Assembly: GCF_042466665.1 (NCBI RefSeq) | Contig: NZ_CP162102.1 | Location: 124,001 to 188,000, forward strand | Source of the DNA: Peterkaempfera podocarpi | Lineage (GTDB): Bacteria > Actinomycetota > Actinomycetes > Streptomycetales > Streptomycetaceae | Reading direction: 5' to 3' | DNA: 64,000 nt | Shown here: positions 45,425-54,927 of the stretch, in pieces | How positions within the stretch are numbered: the stretch's first letter is position 1 | Layout: each line of letters starts with the position of its first letter | Translations under genes and position numbers: made by a program | The notes under the pieces: generated by a model | What the model was told of the DNA's origin: nothing | Database searches by the model: none | Seen by the model: only the letters and a program-made list of their open reading frames with translations

Positions 45425-45463
45425 AAACCGATCGGTTTACAGTGCGAGGAAACCGATCGGTTT
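45425..45463. promoter_or_regulatory. Two identical AAACCGATCGGTTT palindromes
   Basis: The same perfect 14-base palindrome occurs at 45425-45438 and 45450-45463, centres 25 bases apart, 32 bases before the SDR start. TTTACA (45436-45441) between them may be a -35 box. They look like paired TetR-family operators, yet no regulator gene lies beside them. Confidence 0.8.
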
Positions 45464-45495
45464 TATCCGTCGACCGAAACGCTGGGAGCAGATCC

Positions 45496-46197
45496 ATGAC
45501 CGCAATCGCGGGTTCGACCGTCCTCGTCACCGGAGGCAGCCGGGGCATCGGCAAGGCCCTGGTCGAGGCCCTGTACACCCGAGGCGCCAACAAGGTCTAC
45601 GCCACCGCCCGTGACCCCCGGAGCATCGAACACCCCGACGCGGTTGCGCTGGCCCTGGAGGTCACCGACCCGGCGTCGGTGGCCGCCGCAGCGGAACAGG
45701 CCCAGGACGTCACCATCCTGATCAACAACGCCGGCACCGCCATCGAGGCATCGTTCCTGACCTCACCCGTGGACGACATCCGACGCGAGTTCGAGACCAA
45801 CTTCTACGGCCCCCTGCAGATGACCCGGGCCTTCGTCCCGATCATCGAAGCCAACGGCGGCGGGCACCTGCTCACCGTGCACTCCGTCCTGTCCTGGATC
45901 GCCCTCGCCGGTTCCTACAGCGCCTCCAAGGCCGCACTGTGGTCCCAGACCAACTCACTGCGTCTCGGGCTGAAGCCGCGCGGCATCCACGTCACCGGAC
46001 TGCACGTCGGCTATGTCGACACCGACCTGGCAGCGCACGTCACCGCCCCCAAGACCTCTCCGCACAGCGTCGCGGAGCAGGCGCTGGACGGCATCGAATC
46101 CGACGCCTGGGAAGTGCTCGCCGACGAGCGCTCCCGCCAGGTCAAGACAGGCCTGGCGGGAGACCTCGCCACCATGTACCCGCAACTGGCAGGGTGA
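45496..46197 (+). CDS. SDR-family oxidoreductase
   Basis: 233-residue classical short-chain dehydrogenase. TGGSRGIG binds the cofactor, NNAG follows strand 4, and the active site is Ser in HSVLS with YSASK. It lacks a clear substrate clue. A paired palindromic operator lies directly upstream, implying ligand-controlled expression. Convergent with the valyl-tRNA synthetase gene (22 bases between stops). Confidence 0.92.
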   Translation: MTAIAGSTVLVTGGSRGIGKALVEALYTRGANKVYATARDPRSIEHPDAVALALEVTDPASVAAAAEQAQDVTILINNAGTAIEASFLTSPVDDIRREFETNFYGPLQMTRAFVPIIEANGGGHLLTVHSVLSWIALAGSYSASKAALWSQTNSLRLGLKPRGIHVTGLHVGYVDTDLAAHVTAPKTSPHSVAEQALDGIESDAWEVLADERSRQVKTGLAGDLATMYPQLAG

Positions 46198-46219
46198 GGA
46201 GCAGTGAGGTACGCCGCGG

Positions 46220-48778
46220 TCACAGCGTGACCGTGACCGCCAGTTCGGTGCCTTCACCGAGGGCATGCTCCAGCCTGGTGATCCGGCCGGCTGCGCAGAG
46301 ATCGTCCGCGGCCAGGGCCACGCGTTCCCAGAGTTCGGGTGGTGCGCTGATGGTGGCTGAGGCGACCACGGTGCGCATGGACACCTGCGCTTCCGACTTG
46401 GCCTTGCGCACCGCGGCGATCACCTCGGAGGCGGCCTGCAGCACGGTTCGGTCCGCCTCCCCGGCCTGCTGGTGCAACGGGGCGGCGTCGGGCCAGGGCG
46501 CGCGGTGGACGGAGCCGTCCTGCCACCAGGACCAGACCTCCTCGGTGACGAAGGGCAGGAACGGCGCGAACAGCCGCACCAGCACCGACAGCGCGGTGCG
46601 AAGCGCGACCCGGGCCGAGTCGGTGCCCTGCAGCGAGTGCTCACCGTAGGCGCGGGCCTTGACCAGTTCGACGTAGTCGTCGCAGAAGTGCCAGAAGAAC
46701 GTCTCGGCCTGCTGCAGTGCCCGCGCGTAGTCGAAGGAGTCAAAGGCCTCGGTGGCCTGCTGGACGGTGCCGGCGAGCTGGGCCAGCATCGCCCGGTCGA
46801 ACGGCTCGGTGACCGCGCTGGCGTCGGAAGCGGGCTCGCCGATGCCGAGCACGAACTTGCTGGCATTGAGCAGCTTGATGGCCAGGCGCCGGCCGATGCG
46901 CATCTGCCCGGTGTCGAAGGCGGTGTCGGTACCGAGCCGAGCACTGGCCGCCCAGTAGCGCACCGCGTCGGAGCCGTGCTGGACAAGCAGATCGGCCGGG
47001 GTGACCACGTTGCCCTTGGACTTGGACATCTTCTTGCGGTCCGGGTCGAGAATCCACCCGGAGATCATCGCGTGACGCCACGGCAGCACCTGGTGCTCGC
47101 TGTGGGAGCGCACGACGGTGGAGAACAGCCAGGTCCGGATGATCTCGTGGGCCTGGGGCCGCAGATCCATCGGGAAGACCCGTCCGAAGAGGTCGTCGTC
47201 GTGTCCCCAGCGGCCGGCGATCTGCGGAGTGAGCGAGGAGGTGGCCCAGGTGTCGAGCACGTCGCTGTCGCCGGTGAACCCGCCCGGCACCCCGCGCTGC
47301 TCGGGGGTGTAGCCGTCTGGGGTGTCCGTGCCGGGGTCGACCGGCAGGCGCTCCTCGGCCGGCACCAGCGGCCGGTCCCAGCACGGGTTGCCGTCCCCGT
47401 CCAGCGCGTACCAGACGGGAATGGGCACGCCGAAGTACCGTTGCCGGCTGATCAGCCAGTCGCCGTTCAGGCCGCTCACCCAGCTGTCGTAGCGGGTCTT
47501 CATGTGGGGCGGGTGCCAGGCGAGTTCGGCGCCGCGCTGCAGCAACTGGTCGCGCAGCCGGTCGTCGCGGCCACCGTTGCGCAGGTACCACTGGCGGGTG
47601 CTGACGATCTCCAGGGGCTTGTCGCCCTTCTCGTAGAACTTCACCGCATGCGTGATGGGGCGGGGATCGCCCAGCAACTCGCCGCGCTCCCGCAGCAGAC
47701 CGACAAGGCGCTCGCGTGCCGTGTGCGGAGTCGCGCCGGCCAGGTGCGCATAGGCGGAACGGGTCTGCTCGCCGTCCAGGCCGGGCGGCGGCTCGGACAG
47801 GAACCGGCCGTCCCAGCCGATCACCGGCCGGGTGGGCAGCCGCAGCTCCCGCCACCACACCACATCGGTGGTGTCGCCGAAGGTGCACACCATCGCCAGT
47901 CCGGTGCCCTTCTGCGGGTCGGCCAGCCGGTGCGCCAACACCGGCACCTGCACCCCGAACAGCGGTGTGGTGGCGGTCTTGCCGAACAGGGCCTGGTAGC
48001 GCTCGTCGTCCGGATGGGCGACCAGCGCCACACAGGCCGGCAGCAGCTCCGGGCGGGTGGTGGCGATCTCCAGGTCCTGACCGTGGGGGCCGCGGAAGAC
48101 CAGGTGGTGGTAGGCGCCCGGGCGCTCCCGGTCCTCCAGCTCCGCCTGCGCCACCGCGGTACGGAAGGTGACGTCCCACAAGGTGGGAGCCTCGGCGAGA
48201 TACGCCTCGTCCCGGGCCAGGTTGCGCAGGAACGTCCGCTGGGCCGTGGCACGCGCCGCCGAGCCGATGGTCTGGTACGTCATCGACCAGTCGACCGACA
48301 GGCCGAGCCGTCGCCACAGCTCTTCAAAGGCCCGCTCGTCCTCCACCGTCAACCGCTCGCACAGCTCGATGAAGTTGCGGCGGGAGACCGGGATCTGCTC
48401 CTTGCCGGGCTTCTCCGGCGGGGTGAAGTGCGGGTCGTAGGGCAGTGAGGGGTCGCAGCGCAGCCCGAAGTAGTTCTGCACCCGCCGCTCGGTGGGCAGG
48501 CCGTTGTCGTCCCACCCCATCGGGTAGAAGACCGTCTTGCCGCGCATCCTCTGATAGCGGGCGATGGCGTCGGTCTGGGTGTAGGAGAAGACGTGGCCGA
48601 CGTGCAGCGAGCCGCTGACCGTCGGCGGCGGGGTGTCGATGGAGAAGACCTCCTCGCGCGGCCTGCTCCGGTCGAAGACATATACGCCGGTCTTGTCCCA
48701 GGACCGCGACCACTTCTCTTCCAGCCCCTCCAGGAAGGGCTTCTCGGGCACGTCAGGACGACGAGGCGTAGCTGTCAT
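46220..48778 (-). CDS. valS: Valyl-tRNA synthetase, short archaeal/rickettsial-like type
   Basis: 852 residues, class Ia. The HIGH box is GSLHVGHVF and the KMSKS box KKMSKSKGN. The editing domain has TTRPELLPACVALVAHPDDERY and the anticodon domain follows LLNASKFVLGI. It differs from the usual Streptomyces ValRS: PMGWDDNGLPTERRVQNYFGL and lack of the C-terminal coiled-coil arm (ends ELAVTVTL) fit the archaeal/rickettsial type. It could be the only ValRS or a second copy; only the whole genome would tell. The ATG at 48778 lies 8 bases after TAGCAT (minus strand), so the message may be nearly leaderless. Codons to 48820 are in frame but unsupported. Confidence 0.92.
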   Translation of the reverse strand: MTATPRRPDVPEKPFLEGLEEKWSRSWDKTGVYVFDRSRPREEVFSIDTPPPTVSGSLHVGHVFSYTQTDAIARYQRMRGKTVFYPMGWDDNGLPTERRVQNYFGLRCDPSLPYDPHFTPPEKPGKEQIPVSRRNFIELCERLTVEDERAFEELWRRLGLSVDWSMTYQTIGSAARATAQRTFLRNLARDEAYLAEAPTLWDVTFRTAVAQAELEDRERPGAYHHLVFRGPHGQDLEIATTRPELLPACVALVAHPDDERYQALFGKTATTPLFGVQVPVLAHRLADPQKGTGLAMVCTFGDTTDVVWWRELRLPTRPVIGWDGRFLSEPPPGLDGEQTRSAYAHLAGATPHTARERLVGLLRERGELLGDPRPITHAVKFYEKGDKPLEIVSTRQWYLRNGGRDDRLRDQLLQRGAELAWHPPHMKTRYDSWVSGLNGDWLISRQRYFGVPIPVWYALDGDGNPCWDRPLVPAEERLPVDPGTDTPDGYTPEQRGVPGGFTGDSDVLDTWATSSLTPQIAGRWGHDDDLFGRVFPMDLRPQAHEIIRTWLFSTVVRSHSEHQVLPWRHAMISGWILDPDRKKMSKSKGNVVTPADLLVQHGSDAVRYWAASARLGTDTAFDTGQMRIGRRLAIKLLNASKFVLGIGEPASDASAVTEPFDRAMLAQLAGTVQQATEAFDSFDYARALQQAETFFWHFCDDYVELVKARAYGEHSLQGTDSARVALRTALSVLVRLFAPFLPFVTEEVWSWWQDGSVHRAPWPDAAPLHQQAGEADRTVLQAASEVIAAVRKAKSEAQVSMRTVVASATISAPPELWERVALAADDLCAAGRITRLEHALGEGTELAVTVTL

Positions 48779-49108
48779 GCCACGACATGCTAGAGCCGGA
48801 TCGGCCGCGGAGCCCGCCATTTACCAGGCGGTCCGCGCGCTCACGACGACTGCGAACGGCCGGTGGGCAACCAACTTCCCCACTCGGCCACCCGTGCGTG
48901 GAGGGTCGGCAGAGCTGCACCGAGTTGAGGGCAGGGGCCGCAGGCGACTGTATGTCCGTTGCAGTCGACTGGACCCTTGGGTACCTTCTGCGTGCCGTAC
49001 CGGTGTGGAGCGGCGCCGACGACACGGAGGTGTGCAGCAGATGCGCAGGAGCCGTCAGGACCTCGACCCGTGCTCTGCCCTTGGCCGCTTCTTGACGACG
49101 GAGACATC

Positions 49109-49990
49109 TTGTCGATTCGCCTCACCGCACTGACCGACCTCGATCGCAGCGCGTCCAGTCACCGCCTGGCGTGGCTCGCAGCCGGGCCCACCGGCTCACC
49201 CTTGGGCTCGGCCTTTCTGCGGTTGCCCACCGTGTCCGGCCAGGATCACCTGGCAGAACTCGAACTCGCCGTCCATCCGGCTGAGCGGCGCCACGGCATC
49301 GGCTCACAACTGCTGGCAGCGGCCGTGGCCGCTGCCCGCGCGGAGGGCCGACGTTGCGTCACCGCTCAGGCCGAGGCGGACTCCCCCGGCGATCGGTTCC
49401 TCGCGGCACTGGGATTCCGGAAGGTCCTGACCCTGATGTTCACCCGACTCGAGCTGGCTCAGGTGAGCTCCGCTGCCCTGACTGAGATCGTCCGGCAGCC
49501 GCATCCGGGGTACCGGCTTGAGTCATGGGACGGTACGGTTCCCGACCAGCTCGCCGAGAGCTTCGCGCGGTCCCGGCGAGCCATGGACGACATGCCGATG
49601 GAGGACACCGACTACGGCATCGTGGTCTGGGATGTGGACCGGGTCCGGTCAGTAGCCCAGGCCGTCGAGAATCGCGGCGACCTGCTGCACACGGTCGCCG
49701 CCGTCAGTGTGTCGGACGGTGCGATCGTCGGGTTCACCGAGTTGGTCGTTCCTGGTGACGGCAGGGGTGACGGCCAGCACTACGGCACCGGGGTCCTGCC
49801 CGAACACCGTGGACGCCGCCTCGGCCGGTGGATGAAGGCCCAGGCGATCCGACAGGCCGTCGAGTACCACCCGGAGCTCGACGGTCTGCTGACGGACACT
49901 GCCGAGAGCAATCGGCCCATGCGCGCGATCAATGACGCCCTCGGGTACCTGCCAACGCATACATCGCTCATGTACCAGCTGGATCTCTGA
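49109..49990 (+). CDS. Tandem GNAT-domain acetyltransferase
   Basis: 293 residues with two GNAT domains. The N-terminal copy has ELAVHPAERRHGIGSQLLAAAVAAARAEG and the C-terminal copy HYGTGVLPEHRGRRLGRWMKAQAIRQAVEY, both with the RxxGxG acetyl-CoA loop. Two-domain GNATs of this shape often acetylate mycothiol precursors (MshD-like) or antibiotics; no MshD-specific context is seen. The TTG at 49109 was chosen because ACGGAGA lies 5 bases upstream; the longer frame has no support. A terminator hairpin follows. Confidence 0.85.
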   Translation: MSIRLTALTDLDRSASSHRLAWLAAGPTGSPLGSAFLRLPTVSGQDHLAELELAVHPAERRHGIGSQLLAAAVAAARAEGRRCVTAQAEADSPGDRFLAALGFRKVLTLMFTRLELAQVSSAALTEIVRQPHPGYRLESWDGTVPDQLAESFARSRRAMDDMPMEDTDYGIVVWDVDRVRSVAQAVENRGDLLHTVAAVSVSDGAIVGFTELVVPGDGRGDGQHYGTGVLPEHRGRRLGRWMKAQAIRQAVEYHPELDGLLTDTAESNRPMRAINDALGYLPTHTSLMYQLDL

Positions 49991-50026
49991 CCACTGCCCT
50001 CACCGCCGACCACTGGCCCAGCACAC

Positions 50027-50058
50027 AGCCGCCCCCGGGCCGAGCCACGGGGGCGGCT
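50027..50058 (+). terminator. Terminator after GNAT gene
   Basis: AGCCGCCCCCG paired with CGGGGGCGGCT around 10 bases (11-bp stem), 37 bases after the stop. Confidence 0.75.
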
Positions 50059-50164
50059 CGCTCTGCACAGACAGCGGGGCGGGGGGCGCCGAATCTGCTC
50101 CCTCCGGGGGCTCACCCCCGGAAGTTGTCGATCAAAGGCCGGAAGGAGCCCTCGCGGCCAAGAC

Positions 50165-50308
50165 GTGTCCAGCGCGTGGTTCTTGGACGCGGGCAGCCTC
50201 GCCGAGTGGCTTGAGACCTGGCTCAACGGTCGAGGTTGGTACGAAGAAGACGCTGTCTGCGGAAACCTCGCATTGGTGCCCTGGCCAGACGCCTCCACGC
50301 GGCTGTAG
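50165..50308 (+). pseudogene. C-terminal fragment, SMI1/KNR4-like
   Basis: 48 in-frame codons including WFLDAGSLAEWLETWLNGRG and ending VPWPDASTRL before a stop. This resembles the C-terminus of SMI1/KNR4-type immunity or cell-wall proteins. No N-terminal part is present upstream, so it is a relic if it is real. Confidence 0.35.
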
Positions 50309-50609
50309 TCGGCTCTACTCAGGCCGGGCAGGGCCGGGGCACCAGCACGGGCGTGGACAGCACTGTCCGCAGGCATGGCCGACGCCGAAGCCGGTCGTGC
50401 CCCGGGTGCGTTCCCGGTGGCGGATCCCCGCGCAGCGCAGCACGGACACGCTGCCCGCGGCACAACGTTGTACTGGGCCCTTGTGGACATCGACGTGGGG
50501 GCATGCTGTCATGTCACGTGCGCAATTTCCAACGTTGGAAGGGCGCGCTGCACGTTCGCATCGGCACGGCAACGACGAGCCATCCGGCCGACGGGAGAAC
50601 GGAGTTGAC

Positions 50610-53600
50610 ATGACAGTCGCATCGAAGAGGCGACGGCTCAAATCCACCCGGCGCCAGGTCGGCGCCGCTACCGCTCTGGCCCTCGCCGCCATGACGCTGG
50701 TGAGCGCCGACCCCGCGTCCGCGGGGGATGCGCACGGCCACCGGATACCCACCGTCTCCTCCGGGGATGCCCGCTTCGAGATCCTCTCGCCGACGCTGAT
50801 CCGCACCGAGTACGCCGGCGACGGGAAGTTCACCGACGATCCGACCTTCAACGCGATCGGCCGCGACGGCTTCGCGCCGACCGCCTACACCGCCAAGGTC
50901 ACTGGCGGCTGGCTGACCATCAGGACGAGCGCGCTGACCCTGCGCTACCGGGTCGGCTCCGGCCCGTTCGACACCCAGAACCTCTCGGCCCAGCTGACAG
51001 CCGGCGGCACCCCGGTGACCGCCACCCCCTGGCAGCGGCTGACCTGCGGGCTCGACGCCCTGTGCGAGGCGGAGAACCTCCGGCTCGACGGACTGTCCGT
51101 GGCAGCGGACCACGTCGGCCACACCGGCACCGGCTTCGCCGCCGGGTTCGAGGGCACCGGCAGCTCGGTGTCGGCTGACATCGACGTCCCCAGCGCCGGG
51201 ACCTACCAGTTCGACGTACGCTACGCCAACGCCCTCGGCGGGGACGGCCAGAACCGGACCAGGACGCTGACCCTCTCCGTGGACGGCGGCGCGCAGCAGA
51301 CCGTGACCCTGCCCGCCACGGCGAACTGGGACACCTGGAACCTCGCGACCGCGAGCGTGGCGCTCGACGCGGGCCACCACACCATCGCGCTGACCCGGAC
51401 CGCCTCGGACAGCGGCGACGTCAACGTCGACAGCGTGGCACTGGTGCGCCCCGGTGACGCCTACCCGCCGGCCTCGACCACCGCCATCACCGACTGCCTG
51501 CTCGGCGCGAGCTGCGAGGCGGAGTCCGGACGGATCAGCGGCACCGCGGTCAGCGCCACCGACCACAAGGGCTATGCGGGCAACGGCTTCGTCGCCGAGT
51601 TGAACCAGGGGTCGAGCCTGACCTCCCACCTGATCGGCGTGCCCGCCGACGGCACGTACACCCTGCGGCTGCGCTACGCCAATGGCGCGGGCGGGGACGG
51701 CCTTCACCAGACGCGTACCGCCTCGGTGTCGGCGGGCGGCGCGACCGGGACGCTGTCGTTCCCGGCGACGAAGGACTGGGACGACTGGCAGACGGCGTCG
51801 GTCCCCGTGACCCTGAGGGCGGGGGCGAACGACGTCACCCTGGGCTGCCCCGACACCGCGAGCTGCCACGTCAACCTGGACACCGTCTCCGTGGCCGCGA
51901 CGTCGGCCGCCGCGCCGCCGCCGCACATCGCGCTCGGCGGCTACCGCCGCGGCCTGGACGGTGTGACCGGCAACGGCAACGCCCCGGTGACCACGCCCGG
52001 CCTGCTCAACCAGGACGGCTGGTACCTGCTGGACGACACGCCGTCGGCGCTCTACGACACCGCGTCGCAGAAGGTCACAGCGCGGCCCTCGCACGGCGGA
52101 CAGGCCTACCAGGACGGCTATGTGTTCGGCTACGGCCACGACTACAAGCGGGGACTCACCGACCTCGCCACGCTCACCGGCCCACCCGCGCTCCTGCCCG
52201 CTTGGGCGTACGGCGTCTGGTACTCCGAGTACATCGACAGGACCGCCGCCGACTACGAGGACACCGTCCTGCCGGCGTTCCGGTCCGAGGGCGTCCCGCT
52301 GGACGTGCTGGTGACGGATACAGACTTCAAGGCCGTGAACGACTGGAGCGGCTGGGAGCTCGACCCGGCCAGGTTCCCCGACCCCAAGGGATTCTTCGAC
52401 TGGTCGGCCGCGCAGGGCCTGCACAACACGCTCAATGTGCACCCGAGCATCCTCGCCTCCGACCCACAGTTCGCCCAAGCACAGGCCACCGCCAAGGGGA
52501 AACTGACAAAGGGCGGCTGCGCCTCGAGCGCCTCGGTCCAGGACAACTGCTACACCTTCGACTTCGGTGACCCCGACCAGCTCAAGGGGTACCTGGACCT
52601 GCACCGGACCATGGACCAGCAGGGCAACGACTTCTGGTGGCTGGACTGGTGCTGCGACGCCTCGCAGTCCTCGCTTCCGGGCGTGACGCCGGACGCGTGG
52701 ATCAACCAGCAGTACGCCACCGCCACCGCCGAGACCCTCGGGCGCGGGTTCGTCCTTTCGCGGGCGTACGGCTCGCTGCAGGCCGGCGGGTACAGCGGGC
52801 AGCAGGCGCTGCCGACCGGCCCGTGGGCGGACAAGCGCTCCACCGTGCACTTCACCGGCGACACCTCGTCCACCTGGGGCACCTTGAAACTGGAGGTCGG
52901 CTACACCCCGGGTGAGTCCGCCGCGACCGGGATGGCAGCCATCACCCACGACATCGGCGGCCACAACGACACGACGGGGCTTACCGGTTCGGAGACCTAC
53001 ACCGACGGCGGTCAGACCCGCACCACGCACAAGCTGCCCGACGACCTGTATGCGCGCTGGGTGCAGTTCGGCGCCTTCCAACCGATCGACCGGCTGCACA
53101 GCAACCACAGTGACCGGCTGCCCTGGCAGTACGGCGAGCAGGCACGGCAGTCCGCCGACACGTTCCTGAACCTCCGCGAGAACCTGGTGCCGTACACCTA
53201 CTCACTCGCCGAGGAGGCGAACCGCACCGGGGTGCCGATCGTACGCCCGACCTATCTGGAGTACCCGGACCAGGCGCAGGCCTATGCCACCGCCGACAGC
53301 GAGTACTTCTACGGCTCCGACGTCCTGGTCGCCCCGGTGACGACGCCGGGGACGACCGCGACCACCTCGGTGTGGTTCCCGCCGGGCCAGTGGACGGACT
53401 ACTTCACCGGCAGGACCTACCAGGGTGGCACCACCCAGGACGTCACCACCGGCCTGGACACGATGCCGGTGTTCATCAAGGCCGGCGGCATCATGCCCAC
53501 CCGGACGAACAACGTCAGCGCCGACGACAGGAGCCCGCTGACCGACGTCACCCTGACCGTCGCCACCGGCGCCCCCGGGACGTACCAGTTGTACGAGGAC

Positions 53601-53906
53601 GACGGGACCAGCACGAGCCAGGACGGGCGGCGGGGCCACAGCGCCACCACGACGGTCCAGTACCGGGAGGACGGCACGCGCCACACGGTCTCGATCAGCC
53701 CGGCGCGGGGCTCCTTCCGCGGCCAGGTGGAGAACCGGCAGTGGACGCTGTCCCTGCGGGGAACGGCCCACGCGCCCACACAGATCAGCGCCGCCGGTGT
53801 CCGGTTGACCCAGCGCGACTACCACTGGGACAGCTCGACCGGGGCTCTCACCATCACCCTGCCCCGGCACACCGTGCACGGGCCGATCACCGTCACCTAC
53901 CAGTAA
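50610..53906 (+). CDS. Secreted GH31 glycoside hydrolase with two CBM35-like domains
   Basis: 1098 residues. A signal peptide with twin basic patches (SKRRRLKSTRRQVGAATALALAAM, cut near PASAGDA). A mutarotase-like N-domain, then two CBM35-like modules that start CEAENLRLDG and CEAESGRISG (about residues 150-430). The GH31 barrel follows with GYGHDYKRGLTDLATLTG, nucleophile Asp679 in WWLDWC and acid/base Asp781 in HDIGG. C-terminal beta domains complete it. GH31 enzymes hydrolyse alpha-glucosides, alpha-xylosides or related bonds; the substrate here is not clear. ACGGAG lies upstream of the ATG at 50610. Single gene. Confidence 0.93.
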   Translation: MTVASKRRRLKSTRRQVGAATALALAAMTLVSADPASAGDAHGHRIPTVSSGDARFEILSPTLIRTEYAGDGKFTDDPTFNAIGRDGFAPTAYTAKVTGGWLTIRTSALTLRYRVGSGPFDTQNLSAQLTAGGTPVTATPWQRLTCGLDALCEAENLRLDGLSVAADHVGHTGTGFAAGFEGTGSSVSADIDVPSAGTYQFDVRYANALGGDGQNRTRTLTLSVDGGAQQTVTLPATANWDTWNLATASVALDAGHHTIALTRTASDSGDVNVDSVALVRPGDAYPPASTTAITDCLLGASCEAESGRISGTAVSATDHKGYAGNGFVAELNQGSSLTSHLIGVPADGTYTLRLRYANGAGGDGLHQTRTASVSAGGATGTLSFPATKDWDDWQTASVPVTLRAGANDVTLGCPDTASCHVNLDTVSVAATSAAAPPPHIALGGYRRGLDGVTGNGNAPVTTPGLLNQDGWYLLDDTPSALYDTASQKVTARPSHGGQAYQDGYVFGYGHDYKRGLTDLATLTGPPALLPAWAYGVWYSEYIDRTAADYEDTVLPAFRSEGVPLDVLVTDTDFKAVNDWSGWELDPARFPDPKGFFDWSAAQGLHNTLNVHPSILASDPQFAQAQATAKGKLTKGGCASSASVQDNCYTFDFGDPDQLKGYLDLHRTMDQQGNDFWWLDWCCDASQSSLPGVTPDAWINQQYATATAETLGRGFVLSRAYGSLQAGGYSGQQALPTGPWADKRSTVHFTGDTSSTWGTLKLEVGYTPGESAATGMAAITHDIGGHNDTTGLTGSETYTDGGQTRTTHKLPDDLYARWVQFGAFQPIDRLHSNHSDRLPWQYGEQARQSADTFLNLRENLVPYTYSLAEEANRTGVPIVRPTYLEYPDQAQAYATADSEYFYGSDVLVAPVTTPGTTATTSVWFPPGQWTDYFTGRTYQGGTTQDVTTGLDTMPVFIKAGGIMPTRTNNVSADDRSPLTDVTLTVATGAPGTYQLYEDDGTSTSQDGRRGHSATTTVQYREDGTRHTVSISPARGSFRGQVENRQWTLSLRGTAHAPTQISAAGVRLTQRDYHWDSSTGALTITLPRHTVHGPITVTYQ

Positions 53907-54168
53907 CGACAGCAGGGTACGGCCGGCCCGAACGGCGGCCGTCGGCGGACCCGCGCACCGAGCGCCCTCCGTCGGCGGCCGCCACTGTGCCGTATGCCAC
54001 CGCCGGCAGTGTCCTGGTACGGCGGTGAACTGCACCTCCGACCGCTCACCAGGGCGGTTCCGTCCCGGCGTGCTCGCCCACCGTGTACGGCGCGTACCAG
54101 TCCGGCCGGTCCAGGTTCGGTTCTCGGCAAGCGGCCCGTGCCCAGGCCGGTGGGCGACGGGCAGGCGG

Positions 54169-54927
54169 TCAGTGTGCGACGAGCTGCTGGCCGCCGTCGA
54201 TGTCGTATGTGGCGCCGGTGAGGGCGCCGTTGGCCATGAGGTGCAGTGCGAGGGCGGCGACATCCGCCGGTCCGACCACCCGGCGAATAGGCAGCGTCCT
54301 CCTCAGCTCCTCACGGCGCGCCTCGAGTTGGTCACCGAGAAGGGAGGCCGACAGGGGTGTGTCCACGAACCCGGCCGCGATCAGGTTGACCCTGACCGGG
54401 GCGACCTCCAGTGCCAGGTTGGCGGTCAGCGCCGGCAGCGCCGCGGTGAGGGCACCCATCACGGCCATCCCGGGAGCGGGCCGCCGCCCGCCGGTGCCGC
54501 CGACGAACAGCAGCGTTCCCCCGGCCCTGACCTTCTTCCGGCTCGCCCGCGCCACCGCCAGCATCGTCGCGATACGCCCGCCGAAGTCCCGCCCCGCCTC
54601 GGTCAGGTCGAGTTCGTCGAGCGGCGTGTACAGCGGGCCGCCCGCCGTGACCATCACATGGTCGACCTGCCCGGGCAGCTCTTTGAGAAAGCGTTCCAGG
54701 CGCTCGGTGTCCTGGGCGTCGAACGCGGCCGTGCGCAGCGGATTCAGCTCCTCCGCAACCTGCTTGAGGCGTTCGGCGTTCCGCGCCACGAGCACCAGCT
54801 CGCCGCCGGCCGCACGCACCTGCCGCGCGGTCTCCAGACCGATGCCCGCGCTGCCGCCCACCACCACAACCGTCTGCCCGGCCAGCTCTCCGCGCGCTCC
54901 GCCGGCTCCTCCTTCGGTCCCATTCAC
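54169..54927 (-). CDS. SDR-family protein lacking YxxxK
   Basis: 252 residues. Classical Rossmann start VVVVGGSAGIGLETARQV, then VTAGGPLYTPL and VRVNLIAAGFVDTPL, so clearly SDR. Where YxASK should stand it has MGALT, and GGTGG replaces the Ser site, so normal SDR catalysis is unlikely. A related actinobacterial subgroup shares this change. Cytosolic. GTG start at 54927. Isolated, next to a 750-base gap. Confidence 0.85.
   Translation of the reverse strand: MNGTEGGAGGARGELAGQTVVVVGGSAGIGLETARQVRAAGGELVLVARNAERLKQVAEELNPLRTAAFDAQDTERLERFLKELPGQVDHVMVTAGGPLYTPLDELDLTEAGRDFGGRIATMLAVARASRKKVRAGGTLLFVGGTGGRRPAPGMAVMGALTAALPALTANLALEVAPVRVNLIAAGFVDTPLSASLLGDQLEARREELRRTLPIRRVVGPADVAALALHLMANGALTGATYDIDGGQQLVAH

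Noticed and set aside
46472..48448. 658-codon open frame antisense to valS
   Set aside because: Complement of a certain synthetase gene with low-complexity protein sequence.
50514..53108. 864-codon open frame antisense to the GH31 gene
   Set aside because: Shadow frame produced by high third-position GC; no signal peptide or family motif.
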